Positions 1 through 8,385 of a DNA stretch of 64,000 bases are shown here, piece by piece (the stretch's first letter is position 1; every line of letters begins with the position of its first letter). The notes beneath the pieces were generated by a model that saw only the letters and a program-made list of their open reading frames with translations, made no database searches and was not told the DNA's origin. The position numbers were made by a program, and so were the translations under genes. The stretch is from Variovorax gossypii (GTDB taxonomy: Bacteria; Pseudomonadota; Gammaproteobacteria; Burkholderiales; Burkholderiaceae_C), in NCBI RefSeq assembly GCF_003965815.1, contig NZ_RXOE01000001.1:620001-684000 (forward strand), in the 5' to 3' direction.

Positions 1-1343
1 TCTGGGACGGCTGGTCCTTCGACCTGATGCAGCGCGAGCTGGCCGCGTTCTACGACGCAGCCGAACGCGGCCGCCCGCACAACCTGCCCGCGCTCATGAC
101 CACCCAGGGCGACTACGCTCAGTGGCTGGAGAAGTGGCTGACCGAGCCCGCCTGCGAGGAGCAGCTCGCCTTCTGGCGCGGCCGCCTCGAAGGCGCCAGG
201 GCCGTGCGGCCGCCGGTGACCGACATGCCCCGGCGCGCCGGCAAGAGCGGCCAGGGCGGCGCGCACTGGATCCACATCGACCTGCAGAGCACGCAGCGGC
301 TGCGCGAGATCGCCCGCGACATGGACGTGACGCTGAGCATGCTCACCTTCGGCGTCTACGCGCTGACCATGGCCCAGGTGACCGGCAACGAGGCGATCGT
401 CATCGCCAACCCGGTGCGCGGACGCCAGCAGGCCGAGACCGAGGACGTGATGGGCTTCTTCAACAACGTGCTGCCGGTCTCGCTCACGGTCGACCGCTCG
501 CTGGCGCTGCCCGCCTTCATGCGCTACGTGAAGCAGGAACTGCTGTCGATGATGAACAACCAGCAGGTGCCGTTCGAGCGCCTGATGGCCGAGCCGGGCT
601 ACGCGGGGCAGATCAAGACCTCGGGCCCCTACCAGTCGATGTTCTCGTTCCAGGACGCGCGCGAACGCACGCGCTCCATCGGCAGCCTGCAGACCCGGCA
701 GATGCACGTGATGCAGCACGGCGCCACCGACGACATCGGCGTGTGGCTGATGGACAAGCCGCACGGCCTGGAAGGCGCGCTCATCTACAACGCCGACGTG
801 TACCTGCGCGAGACCGGCGCCCAGCTGCGCGAGCGGTACCTGGAGGTGCTGCGCCGCGTGGCCGAGGAACCCGGCGCCACGCTCGAGCGGATCGCCGACG
901 CCGAGAGCTCGACCAGCGCGGCCTACCTGCGCAAGCTGGCCGCGAGCGACACGGGCAGGAGCGCCGCAACAGGAGCCGCCAACGGTGAAGCGCCCAAGGC
1001 GAAGCAGAGCCAGCTCGAGCCCGAGCAGGCGCAGCTCGCCCTCATCTGGGCCGGCGTGATCGGCATCGACGTCAACGAGATCCGCGCCAGCGACAACTTC
1101 TTCGACCTCGGCGGCGATTCGCTGCTGGTGCTGCGCGCGGTGCAGCAGGCCGCCCAGACGCTGGGGCACCGCGTGGAGCCGCGCCGCTACCTGTTCGAGA
1201 ACCTCGGGCAGATCGCCTCGTCTCCGCGCGACGCCGGCGAAGGCGTGCCTTCGGATCTCGCGGAGCTGGCCGCCGGCTCCGCCGCTCATGCGCCGCGCGG
1301 CGGACTGCTCGGCGCCCTCGGCGGCTGGCTGCGCAAGGGGTGA
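1..1343 (+). CDS. Nonribosomal peptide synthetase, 3' end (condensation domain + carrier protein), 5' truncated by window
   Basis: Only the C-terminal part of the protein lies in the window; the frame is open from base 3. It begins inside the condensation-domain active-site motif (the DGWS following the missing HH pair) and runs through the second half of that domain (to about base 870). A peptidyl carrier protein follows at about 1010-1240, with the motif DNFFDLGGDSL; the phosphopantetheine-accepting Ser is codon 1119-1121. There is a short Ala/Gly-rich tail and no thioesterase, reductase or terminal condensation domain. Known for the family: C domains form peptide or ester bonds between carrier-bound units. 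Inference: the product is released or transferred by another enzyme, perhaps one of the two hydrolases downstream. The stop overlaps the start of the phosphopantetheinyl transferase gene, so the two are probably cotranscribed and coupled. Confidence 0.93.
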   Translation, partial: WDGWSFDLMQRELAAFYDAAERGRPHNLPALMTTQGDYAQWLEKWLTEPACEEQLAFWRGRLEGARAVRPPVTDMPRRAGKSGQGGAHWIHIDLQSTQRLREIARDMDVTLSMLTFGVYALTMAQVTGNEAIVIANPVRGRQQAETEDVMGFFNNVLPVSLTVDRSLALPAFMRYVKQELLSMMNNQQVPFERLMAEPGYAGQIKTSGPYQSMFSFQDARERTRSIGSLQTRQMHVMQHGATDDIGVWLMDKPHGLEGALIYNADVYLRETGAQLRERYLEVLRRVAEEPGATLERIADAESSTSAAYLRKLAASDTGRSAATGAANGEAPKAKQSQLEPEQAQLALIWAGVIGIDVNEIRASDNFFDLGGDSLLVLRAVQQAAQTLGHRVEPRRYLFENLGQIASSPRDAGEGVPSDLAELAAGSAAHAPRGGLLGALGGWLRKG

Positions 1344-2146
1344 CCAGCATGACCGCCAGCTCCCTCTACGCGCTCTCCATCGACGCACCGGTCTGCCGGT
1401 ACGTCGACCTGGACAGCTTCACCGACCTCCCGTCCGAAGACCTTCTCTCGGAGGAGGAACGCGCCCGCGCCGACGGCTTCCGCTTCGAGCTGGACCGGCA
1501 GCGCTACGTGGCCTCGCATGTCGCGCTGCGGCAGGCGCTGAGCGAGTACACCGGCCTGCATCACGCCGAGCTGCACCTGTCCAAGGGCTCCTTCGGCAAG
1601 CCGTCGCTCACGGGCCATGCGCGTACGCAGTTCTCGCTGAGCCACAGCCAGGGACTGGCGCTGATCGCCATCGGCGGACGCGGCCCGCTGGGCGCCGACA
1701 TCGAGCTGCTGCGCCCGGTGCCGGACGCGGCGATCCTCGCGGCCGAGCATTTCACGCGGCGCGAACAGGAAGCGCTGGCCGCCCTGCCCGCACAGGAGCG
1801 CGACCGCGCCTTCCTGACCTGCTGGACCCGCAAGGAGGCCTGCCTGAAGGCCATCGGCGTGGGGCTGCTGGTGTCGTCGCAGAGCTTCGAGGTGGGGCTG
1901 GAAGCCGACTGCCGCAGCGTCGAGCTCTCGGTGGCCGGCCGCATCCTGTGGCTGGTGCTCGGGCCCGCGCCCGCGCGGCTGGATTGCGTGGGTGCGATCG
2001 CCGAGTGGCGCCAGACGGAGGCGCGGGCGAACCGGCTCGGCGCGGCCGGTTCGGGCGACGCGGGCGACACGGGCGGGTATGCGAACGGCCCGTCTCTCCC
2101 GCCTAAAGCGGGCGCCCCGGCGCGCAGCATGGAGATCGCCCCATGA
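1340..2146 (+). CDS. 4'-phosphopantetheinyl transferase, Sfp type
   Basis: Transfers phosphopantetheine from CoA to carrier-protein serines. The two family signatures are present: the metal-binding motif GADIE at about residue 119 and the WxxKEA motif (WTRKEA, about residues 162-167). GTG at 1340 overlaps the NRPS stop; an in-frame ATG at 1349 is an equally possible start. The product is 268 residues, with a Gly/Ala-rich C-terminal tail of about 50 residues beyond the catalytic core. Its position directly behind a carrier-protein-containing NRPS makes that NRPS the likely substrate. The next gene starts 4 bases before this stop (ATGA overlap). Confidence 0.92.
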   Translation: MTSMTASSLYALSIDAPVCRYVDLDSFTDLPSEDLLSEEERARADGFRFELDRQRYVASHVALRQALSEYTGLHHAELHLSKGSFGKPSLTGHARTQFSLSHSQGLALIAIGGRGPLGADIELLRPVPDAAILAAEHFTRREQEALAALPAQERDRAFLTCWTRKEACLKAIGVGLLVSSQSFEVGLEADCRSVELSVAGRILWLVLGPAPARLDCVGAIAEWRQTEARANRLGAAGSGDAGDTGGYANGPSLPPKAGAPARSMEIAP

Positions 2147-2967
2147 CCCGCTTCGAGCCGATCATGTTCGGGCCGGCCTCGCGGCAGGTCTTCGGCGTGT
2201 TCCATCCGGCCGAGGAAGACCGCGGCGGGAACGACACCGCCGTGCTGCTGTGCCCGCCCTTCGGCCAGGAGGGGCTGCGCACGCACCGCTTCTTCAAGGT
2301 GCTGGCCGAACGGCTCTCGCGTTCGGGCATCGCCACGCTGCGCTTCGACTTCTACGGCTCGGGCGATTCGCCCGGCGAGGAGGTCGAGGGCGAACTCGAC
2401 GGCTGGCGCCGCGACCTGTGTTCGGCGCACGAGGAGCTGCGGCGGCGTGTGCCCGCAGCCTCCATCGTGTGGATCGGCGCGCGGCTCGGCGCCACCGTGG
2501 CCGTGCTGGCCGCGCGCGGCGGCCGCTGCGATCCGGTGCGGCTGGTGCTGTGGGAGCCGGTGATCGACGGGCGCCGCTATGCGCGGCTGCTGCGCGAGCA
2601 GCACGTGGCGGCGATCGACACCACCTTCTGCATCCCCGACCTGGCCTGGCGCCGCGACCTCGTGCAGGAGCCCGAGGCCATCCCCCATGAAGCCCTGGGC
2701 ACCCTGCTCTCGCCCGCGCTGCGCGCGCAGCTGGCGGCGCTGGTGCCCGAGTCGCTGCCGCTCACCGCGCTGCACGACACGCTGGTGCTGGCCGGTCCCG
2801 ACGACGAGCGCACCGCCCAGTGGGCCGCCGACCAGCAATCGCGCCACATGCCGGTGCGCCTCGCGTACTTCAGCCACCAGCTCGACTGGACCTCCGACCC
2901 CTATCCCAACAGCGCGATGGTCCCGGCCGACGCGCTCAACCGCCTCCAGGGGGCGCTTCATGAATGA
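2143..2967 (+). CDS. Alpha/beta-hydrolase-fold protein resembling exosortase-A-associated hydrolase 2
   Basis: A 274-residue protein. It has the N-terminal oxyanion-type strand (LLCPPFGQEG, like the CxPFG motif of this subfamily) and the RFDFYGSGDS segment typical of alpha/beta hydrolases. At the nucleophile elbow (about residues 111-115) the sequence is GARLG, where a classical enzyme has GxSxG, so there is no Ser in the nucleophile position. Similar elbows (GLRLG) are known in the hydrolase-2 family of exosortase/EPS loci. It may therefore be non-hydrolytic or use a different mechanism. It is coupled to the PPTase gene before it and overlaps the following hydrolase gene by 8 bases. Release or acyl transfer from the NRPS is inference. 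Confidence 0.8.
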   Translation: MTRFEPIMFGPASRQVFGVFHPAEEDRGGNDTAVLLCPPFGQEGLRTHRFFKVLAERLSRSGIATLRFDFYGSGDSPGEEVEGELDGWRRDLCSAHEELRRRVPAASIVWIGARLGATVAVLAARGGRCDPVRLVLWEPVIDGRRYARLLREQHVAAIDTTFCIPDLAWRRDLVQEPEAIPHEALGTLLSPALRAQLAALVPESLPLTALHDTLVLAGPDDERTAQWAADQQSRHMPVRLAYFSHQLDWTSDPYPNSAMVPADALNRLQGALHE

Positions 2968-3913
2968 CGCGAAATACGACGTGAAGGCGGCCGCGAAACA
3001 GACGCCGCTGCTGTTCGGCCCGGGCGATGCGCTGATGGGCATGCTCACGGCGCCCGCACGGCCGGCGCCGGGCGGCGTTGCCTGCCTGATGTTCAACATG
3101 GGCGCCAACCACCGCGTGGGGCCGCGCCGCATCAACGTGAAGCTGGCGCACCTGCTGGCTGAACGCGGCGTGGGCAGCCTGCGCTTCGATCTCGGCGGTG
3201 TCGGCGACAGCGACGCGCTCGACACGTCGCCCGACCTGCAGATCCGCGCTGTGCACAGCCTGAAGGCGGCCATGGACGCCGCAGAGCGCATGCTGGGCGC
3301 ACGCCAGTTCGTGATCGTCGGCATGTGCTCGGGCGTGCAGCACGCGATGTCGGCGGCCCTCGCCGACAAGCGCGTGGTGGCGGTGTCTCTGTTCGACGGC
3401 TTCGCCTTCCCAGAGCTGCGCGCGCGCCTGGAGCGCAACCTGCGCCGCGCGATGGCCGCGCCCGCGCATCCCTCGTTTCCGGGCAAGGCCCGGCGCTGGC
3501 TGCAGCGCCGCTTCCTTCGCAGCCATTCGACGGTGCCGCTGCCGGGCTTCTTCGCCGAAAGGCGCGCGCCCGAGGCGAACGCGATCTGGTTCGGCGCGGC
3601 GCTGGAGCGGCTCGTCGAACGCAACGTGGCGGTGCAGCTGCTGTATTCGGGCTCGCTGCATGTCTGCGACCGCGGCCGCGACCAGCTCGGCGCCTTCGCC
3701 CGCAAGCCCTTCGCGCAGGGAGTTCAGTACGAGTTCATCGGCGAGGTCGACCACACCGTCTGCACCGAGAAGGGACAGCAGCTGTTCCTGCGCTCGGTGG
3801 GCGACTGGGTCACCGAGCGCTGTTTCGGCGCCAGCACGGAACGGCGCAGCCAGGGCAGCCGGGCGCCGTCCGGCGCGGAGCAGTCCATGCCCACCACCTG
3901 GGCCGCGCCCTGA
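2960..3913 (+). CDS. Alpha/beta-hydrolase-fold protein resembling exosortase-A-associated hydrolase 1
   Basis: The ATG at 2960 lies inside the end of the preceding gene and gives 317 residues. Visible landmarks are an N-terminal strand with FNMGANHRVGPRR, the LRFDLGGVGDS segment, the elbow GMCSG at about residues 121-125 and a late acidic/His segment EVDHTVC. The elbow places Cys where the nucleophile Ser normally is. A Cys at this site is also seen in the hydrolase-1 family found with exosortase/EPS genes. A longer upstream reading frame exists but overlaps the previous gene almost completely, so I chose 2960. Role is unknown; with its partner it may process or release an acyl or peptidyl unit used by the polysaccharide system. 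Confidence 0.8.
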   Translation: MNDAKYDVKAAAKQTPLLFGPGDALMGMLTAPARPAPGGVACLMFNMGANHRVGPRRINVKLAHLLAERGVGSLRFDLGGVGDSDALDTSPDLQIRAVHSLKAAMDAAERMLGARQFVIVGMCSGVQHAMSAALADKRVVAVSLFDGFAFPELRARLERNLRRAMAAPAHPSFPGKARRWLQRRFLRSHSTVPLPGFFAERRAPEANAIWFGAALERLVERNVAVQLLYSGSLHVCDRGRDQLGAFARKPFAQGVQYEFIGEVDHTVCTEKGQQLFLRSVGDWVTERCFGASTERRSQGSRAPSGAEQSMPTTWAAP

Positions 3914-4000
3914 GGCGAGGCCTTCACCCATTGCAACCACTGTCGACAAGCCAACAACCAGCCCCTCACCAGCCAACAACCGACCGTCAAGGAGTTCACC
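3914..4000 (+). repeat. Spacer before the export gene with a 22-bp-period direct repeat
   Basis: The element AGCCAACAACC occurs at 3949-3959 and again at 3971-3981, 22 bases apart, just upstream of the Shine-Dalgarno sequence AAGGAG of the next gene. A related CAACCA-type repeat occurs before the GDP-fucose synthase gene. No clear -10/-35 pair is visible. Confidence 0.5.
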
Positions 4001-5212
4001 ATGCAACGCCACGATCCAGCGACGCAATCACGCGGAACGCGCCCTCTCGCAGTCCTGTCCCGGACGGAGGCCGAGTCCCGCCTGCGATGGCTCGGCCTGG
4101 CCCTGCTGCTGTCGCTCGGGCTGGTGGCGCTGTCGGGCTGCGCGCCGGGCTTCGGCTCGGTGGGGCCGCTCGGCTACGGCAAGACCAACGGCGACAGCAC
4201 GGCCTCGGCGGACAGCGGAAAGATCATCCCGATCACGCCCGACCTGATCCGCACGCAGCTCGCGCAGAAGCCCAAGGGCCCGCCGGAGAACATCAAGCGC
4301 CTCTTCGCGGCGGCGCCGGTCTACACCATCGGGCCGGGGGACGTGGTCGGCATCATCGTGTACGACCATCCGGAGCTGCTGCCGAACGCCGGCGCGGTGA
4401 TCGCGCAGCAGTCCGACCCGACCGGCGTGACGGTGGCGCCCGGCTTCATCGTCGACGCCAAGGGCGAGATCTTCTTTCCCTACATCGGGCGCACCAAGGT
4501 GCAGGGCCTGACCGAGAGCGGCGCCTCGGAACTGATCGCGCGGCGCATCAAGGCCTTCATCAAGGACCCGCAGGTGACGGTGCGCATCCAGTCGTTCCGC
4601 AGCCAGCGCGCCTACGTGCAGGGCGAGGTTCGCACGCCGGGCCTGCAGATCTTCACCGACGTGCCGATGACGCTGTCGGAGGCCATCAGCCGCGCCGGCA
4701 GCTTCACCCAGGCCGGTGACCGCGCGCGCATCACGCTGACGCGCGGCGGCGTCTCCACGGAGATCAACCTGCCGATGCTGCAGTCGCTGGGCGTGGACGG
4801 CAACGGCATCCCGCTGCGCAACGGCGACGTGGTGAACGTCGGCACCCGCGAAGACAGCCGGGTCTACGTGATGGGCGAGGTGCGGGCACCTTCCGCGCTG
4901 CAGATGCGCAACAACGGCCGGCTGAGCCTGAACGAGGCGCTGGGCGACGCGGGCGGCCCCGACCTGGCCACCTCCGACCCCGGCCAGATCTACGTGGTGC
5001 GCAACGCGCCGGACAACCTCGACGTGCAGCAGGTCTTCGCCCTCAACGCGAAGAACCCGGTGGCTCTCGCGCTGGCCGACCGCTTCGAGCTGCAGCCGCG
5101 CGACGTGGTCTACGTGGACCGCGTGCCGCTGGTGAGCTGGAGCCGCGTGTTCAGCCTGATCCTGCCGGCCGCCCAGGTCGTCAACCTCGCCCGCGACACC
5201 GCCCGCCGCTAG
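4001..5212 (+). CDS. Polysaccharide export outer-membrane lipoprotein (Wza-like, SLBB domains)
   Basis: A 403-residue protein expected to form the outer-membrane channel for exopolysaccharide. The start has a strong AAGGAG 7 bases upstream. An unusually long N-terminal extension leads to a hydrophobic stretch ending in the lipobox LSGC (lipidated Cys at residue 47). The poly-export domain follows (YTIGPGDVVGIIVYDHPELL, about residue 107 onward), then SLBB-type beta-grasp repeats (AYVQGEVRTPG and VYVMGEVRAPS). The C-terminal amphipathic/hydrophobic segment after WSRVFSLILPAAQ would fit the membrane-spanning helix of Wza proteins. It stands directly before a Wzc-like kinase, the usual partner. 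Confidence 0.93.
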   Translation: MQRHDPATQSRGTRPLAVLSRTEAESRLRWLGLALLLSLGLVALSGCAPGFGSVGPLGYGKTNGDSTASADSGKIIPITPDLIRTQLAQKPKGPPENIKRLFAAAPVYTIGPGDVVGIIVYDHPELLPNAGAVIAQQSDPTGVTVAPGFIVDAKGEIFFPYIGRTKVQGLTESGASELIARRIKAFIKDPQVTVRIQSFRSQRAYVQGEVRTPGLQIFTDVPMTLSEAISRAGSFTQAGDRARITLTRGGVSTEINLPMLQSLGVDGNGIPLRNGDVVNVGTREDSRVYVMGEVRAPSALQMRNNGRLSLNEALGDAGGPDLATSDPGQIYVVRNAPDNLDVQQVFALNAKNPVALALADRFELQPRDVVYVDRVPLVSWSRVFSLILPAAQVVNLARDTARR

Positions 5213-5259
5213 GCGCCCGCGTATCCGGACCAGGAAAGCAACAGCAAAAGGTGACACAC

Positions 5260-7587
5260 ATGAACGCGCGCTGGCAACCTACGCTTCCCGCCCCCGCGGC
5301 GGCTCCCGTGACGGTGCTCGAAACCACCGCCTGGACCCGGGAATCCCGGTTCCACGAGTACCTCGACATCCTGATCGACAGCCGCTGGCTGATTGCCGGC
5401 ATCGCCGCGCTGGCGCTGCTGGCCGGCGTGGGCTATGCGCTGTTCGGCACCCGCGTGTACGAGGCCAACATCCTGATCCAGGTCGAGGACCCGGACCGCT
5501 CGGGCGGCAACTTTCCCGGCGACGCCAACGGAGGCGGCGGCATCAACGTGAAGACGCCGACCGCCGGCGAGACCGAGATCCTGCGCTCGCGCATGGTGCT
5601 GGGCCAGGCGATGGAGAACACCCTGCTCTACATCGACGCGAAGCCGCGCTACATCCCGGTGGTGGGCGAGTTCCTCTCGCGGCATTCGAGCCAGCTTTCC
5701 TCTCCCGGCATCTTCGGCTACGGCAACTACGTCTCGGGCACCGAGAGCATCGCCGTCGCGCGGATGGACGTGCCCCAGGCGCTCGAGGGCAAGAAGTTCA
5801 CGCTGGTCGCCGGCGCCGACGGCAACTACGCTCTGACCAACCCGGCCATCGAGTCCCCCCTGCACGGCAAGGTCGGCGTGCCGCTGGACGCCACCGTGCC
5901 CGGCGGCTCGCTGCACCTGCTGGTGGGCTCGATCGACGCCCGCCCCGGCGGCGCCTTCGAGCTGGTGCGCCATTCGAAGCAGCTCACGCTGCTGGGTCTG
6001 CAGAAGGACCTGCGCGTGGTCGAGAGAGGCAAGCAGTCGGGCGTGATGGACGTCAGCCTCCAGTCGGGCAACCGCAACCAGCTCGCGGCCGTGCTCAACG
6101 AGATCGCGGGCCTGTACGTGCGGCAGAACATCGACCAGAAGACGGTGCAGGCCGAACGCGGCCTGGCCTTCCTGGGCACCGAGCTGCCGAAGTTCAAGCA
6201 GCAGCTGGAGCAGTCCGAGGACGCCTACAACCAGTACCGCAACCAGAACGGCACCGTCAACCTGGACGACGAGGCCCGCAATGCGCTGTCGCAGAACGTG
6301 GACCTGCAGGCCAAGCTGTTCGACGCGAAGCAGAAGCGGCTGGACCTGGTGGGCCGCTTCACCTCCGAGCACCCGATGGTGAAGACGCTGGACGCGCAGA
6401 TCGCCTCGCTCAAGAGGGAGCTGGGCACCGTCGACGGCCGCATCCGCCGCATGCCGATGCTGCAGCAGAACGCCCTGCGCATGCAGCGCGACATCAAGGT
6501 CAACACCGAGCTCTACGCGACGCTGCTGAACAGCTCGCTGCAGATGCGGCTGGCCAAGGAAGGCAAGGTGGCCAACGTGCGCGTGCTCGACCAGGCGCTG
6601 GTGGCCGAGAAGCCGGTACGGCCGAAGGCGCTGATCGTGGTCGCGCTGGCGCTGGCCGGCGGCCTGTTCGCCGGCGGCGCGGCGGCGATGGCGCGCAAGA
6701 ACCTGAAGCGCTCCATCGGCAACCCCGAATCCATCGAGGCTGTCATCGGGCTGAACGTATACACCACCATTCCGCTGAGCACGCAGCAGCGCGTGCTCGA
6801 CCGCGCCGTGCGCGACGGCAAGCCCGGCATCAAGGTGCTGGCGGCGCTGCACGTGGAAGACCCGGCGCTCGAGGGCCTGCGGCGGCTGCGCACCGCGCTG
6901 AAGTTCGTGATGATGGGCGCGCCCAACAACCGCGTGCTGATCTCCAGCGCCACGGCCGGCGCTGGCAAGACCTTCGTGTCGTCGAACTTCGCGACGCTGC
7001 TGGCGGCATCGGGCAAGCGCGTGCTGCTGATCGACGCCGACCTGCGCCGCGGCAGCCTGAGCGAGGAGTTCGGGCTGCAGCGCAAGGACGGGCTGTCCGA
7101 CGCCATCGCCGGCGGCGTGCCGCTGGAACAGGCCATCCACCACCACGTGCTGCCCTACCTGGACGTGATGTCCGCGGGCACCCTGCACCCGGACCCGGCC
7201 GGCCTGATGACCAGCGACGCCTTCGCGCATGCGCTGTCGACGCTCTCGACGCGCTACGACGTGGTGGTGGTCGACGCGCCTCCCACGCTGCTGGCCTCCG
7301 AGACCGCCGCGATGGCACCGAGCATGGGCACCCTGCTGCTGGTGGCCCGTGCCGACAACAGCGAGATGGGCGAGCTGCTGGAAAGCACCAAGCGCCTGGC
7401 CCACGTGGGCGCGGCCTTCCACGGCGTGGTGTTCAACGCGGTCGACACCTCCCGCCGGCGCAACCGCAGCTACGGCTACGGCTACTACGGCTACGCCCCG
7501 GTGGCGCGCCGCGATCCTCCATTCGCGCTGGACACGGCCGACACCGTCATGCCCAAGCGAATCCTGCCGGAGCACGCCGAATCATGA
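5260..7587 (+). CDS. Wzc-like polysaccharide co-polymerase and tyrosine autokinase
   Basis: Controls polymer length and export, normally by cycles of tyrosine autophosphorylation. The ATG at 5260 is preferred because AAAGG lies at suitable spacing; a GTG at 5251 is an alternative. Order of parts in 775 residues: N-terminal Wzz domain with a membrane helix near residues 43-65, a long periplasmic coiled region, a second membrane helix around residue 460, and then the cytoplasmic BY-kinase. Walker A is GAGKT (about 567-571), Walker A' LLIDADLRRG (about 589) and Walker B VVVVDAPP (about 668). A tyrosine cluster SYGYGYYGY is at about 736-744 and is followed by an extra 30-residue tail. Its last codon overlaps the start of the sugar transferase gene (ATGA). 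Confidence 0.95.
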   Translation: MNARWQPTLPAPAAAPVTVLETTAWTRESRFHEYLDILIDSRWLIAGIAALALLAGVGYALFGTRVYEANILIQVEDPDRSGGNFPGDANGGGGINVKTPTAGETEILRSRMVLGQAMENTLLYIDAKPRYIPVVGEFLSRHSSQLSSPGIFGYGNYVSGTESIAVARMDVPQALEGKKFTLVAGADGNYALTNPAIESPLHGKVGVPLDATVPGGSLHLLVGSIDARPGGAFELVRHSKQLTLLGLQKDLRVVERGKQSGVMDVSLQSGNRNQLAAVLNEIAGLYVRQNIDQKTVQAERGLAFLGTELPKFKQQLEQSEDAYNQYRNQNGTVNLDDEARNALSQNVDLQAKLFDAKQKRLDLVGRFTSEHPMVKTLDAQIASLKRELGTVDGRIRRMPMLQQNALRMQRDIKVNTELYATLLNSSLQMRLAKEGKVANVRVLDQALVAEKPVRPKALIVVALALAGGLFAGGAAAMARKNLKRSIGNPESIEAVIGLNVYTTIPLSTQQRVLDRAVRDGKPGIKVLAALHVEDPALEGLRRLRTALKFVMMGAPNNRVLISSATAGAGKTFVSSNFATLLAASGKRVLLIDADLRRGSLSEEFGLQRKDGLSDAIAGGVPLEQAIHHHVLPYLDVMSAGTLHPDPAGLMTSDAFAHALSTLSTRYDVVVVDAPPTLLASETAAMAPSMGTLLLVARADNSEMGELLESTKRLAHVGAAFHGVVFNAVDTSRRRNRSYGYGYYGYAPVARRDPPFALDTADTVMPKRILPEHAES

Positions 7588-8306
7588 ACACGCTGCGATC
7601 CACCTCTTCCACGGGAACGGGGCGGGGCCCCGGCAACTCGGGCATCGGCGCCGCCGCCAACACGGCCCCGTACATGCCGATGGGCGGCGCGCCCTGGCTG
7701 CGCCGCGCCAAGCGCGCTGCCGACATCCTGATGGCCGGCTCGTTCTTCGTCTTCTTCGGCTGGGCCTACCTGCTGATCTGGCTGGGCGTGCTCTACACCT
7801 CGGGCGGCCCGGCCATCTACATGCAGCCGCGCTACGGCCGCAACGGCCGCGTCTTCAAGTTCTACAAGTTCCGCTCGATGGTGGCCGACGCCGACGCCGT
7901 GCTGGCGCGCCACCTGCGCCAGAACGAGGCCGCGCGGCGCGAGTGGGCCGTCTACCAGAAGCTGGAGCACGACCCGCGCATCACCCGTTTCGGCGCCTTC
8001 CTGCGCAAGTACAGCATCGACGAGTTCCCGCAGTTCTGGAACGTGCTCAAGGGCGACATGAGCATGGTCGGCCCGCGCCCCTGCATGTTCGCGCAGAAGG
8101 AGCTGTACGGCGACTACTGGGGCCACTACTGCGCCGTGCGCCCGGGCATCACCGGCCTGTGGCAGATCAGCGGCCGCAACGAGATCAGCTACCGCCGCCG
8201 CGCCGCGATGGACGCGGAGTACGTGGCCCACCTGTCGCTGTGGCGGGACTTCGTGATCCTGCTGAAGACCTTCGGGGTGGTGACCGGTGCGCGCGGGTCG
8301 CGCTAG
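7584..8306 (+). CDS. Initiating sugar transferase (WcaJ/EpsL-like, undecaprenyl-phosphate sugar-1-phosphate transferase)
   Basis: A 240-residue protein of the bacterial sugar transferase family. It links the first sugar phosphate to undecaprenyl phosphate at the inner membrane. A short Gly/Ser-rich N-terminus precedes KRAADILM and one membrane segment (about 48-70). The catalytic core is clear: [43 protein letters not shown] and [15 protein letters not shown]. It lacks the extra N-terminal membrane and CoA-binding-like domains of long WcaJ proteins, so it is a short-form enzyme. The start overlaps the Wzc-like stop. Confidence 0.93.
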   Translation: MNTLRSTSSTGTGRGPGNSGIGAAANTAPYMPMGGAPWLRRAKRAADILMAGSFFVFFGWAYLLIWLGVLYTSGGPAIYMQPRYGRNGRVFKFYKFRSMVADADAVLARHLRQNEAARREWAVYQKLEHDPRITRFGAFLRKYSIDEFPQFWNVLKGDMSMVGPRPCMFAQKELYGDYWGHYCAVRPGITGLWQISGRNEISYRRRAAMDAEYVAHLSLWRDFVILLKTFGVVTGARGSR

Positions 8307-8343
8307 CCGGGCCCCGATACCTGCTCCCCTCTTTTCCGACGAC

Positions 8344-8370
8344 TCAACCACATCAACCACATCAACCACT
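8344..8370 (+). repeat. Three tandem 9-bp units (TCAACCACA) upstream of GDP-fucose synthase gene
   Basis: Three consecutive copies of a 9-base unit, the last with one change, fill the 79-base spacer between the sugar transferase and GDP-fucose synthase genes. They end 15 bases before the ATG. No obvious Shine-Dalgarno sequence lies between, except the A-rich CCGAAAG. Purpose unknown. Confidence 0.7.
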
Positions 8371-8385
8371 TCACCGAAAGCTCAT

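Noticed and set aside
1561..3705. 714-residue minus-strand open frame opposite the PPTase and hydrolase genes
   Set aside because: Crosses three convincing plus-strand genes and has low-complexity Arg/Ser/Ala content.
2143..3913. Full exosortase system
   Set aside because: Only hydrolase-like relatives are present; no exosortase or PEP-CTERM proteins occur in the window.
5209..7575. 788-residue open frame on the minus strand opposite the Wzc-like gene
   Set aside because: It mirrors the coding frame of a well-recognised kinase in GC-rich DNA, has His/Val/Arg-rich composition, and no domain or ribosome site.
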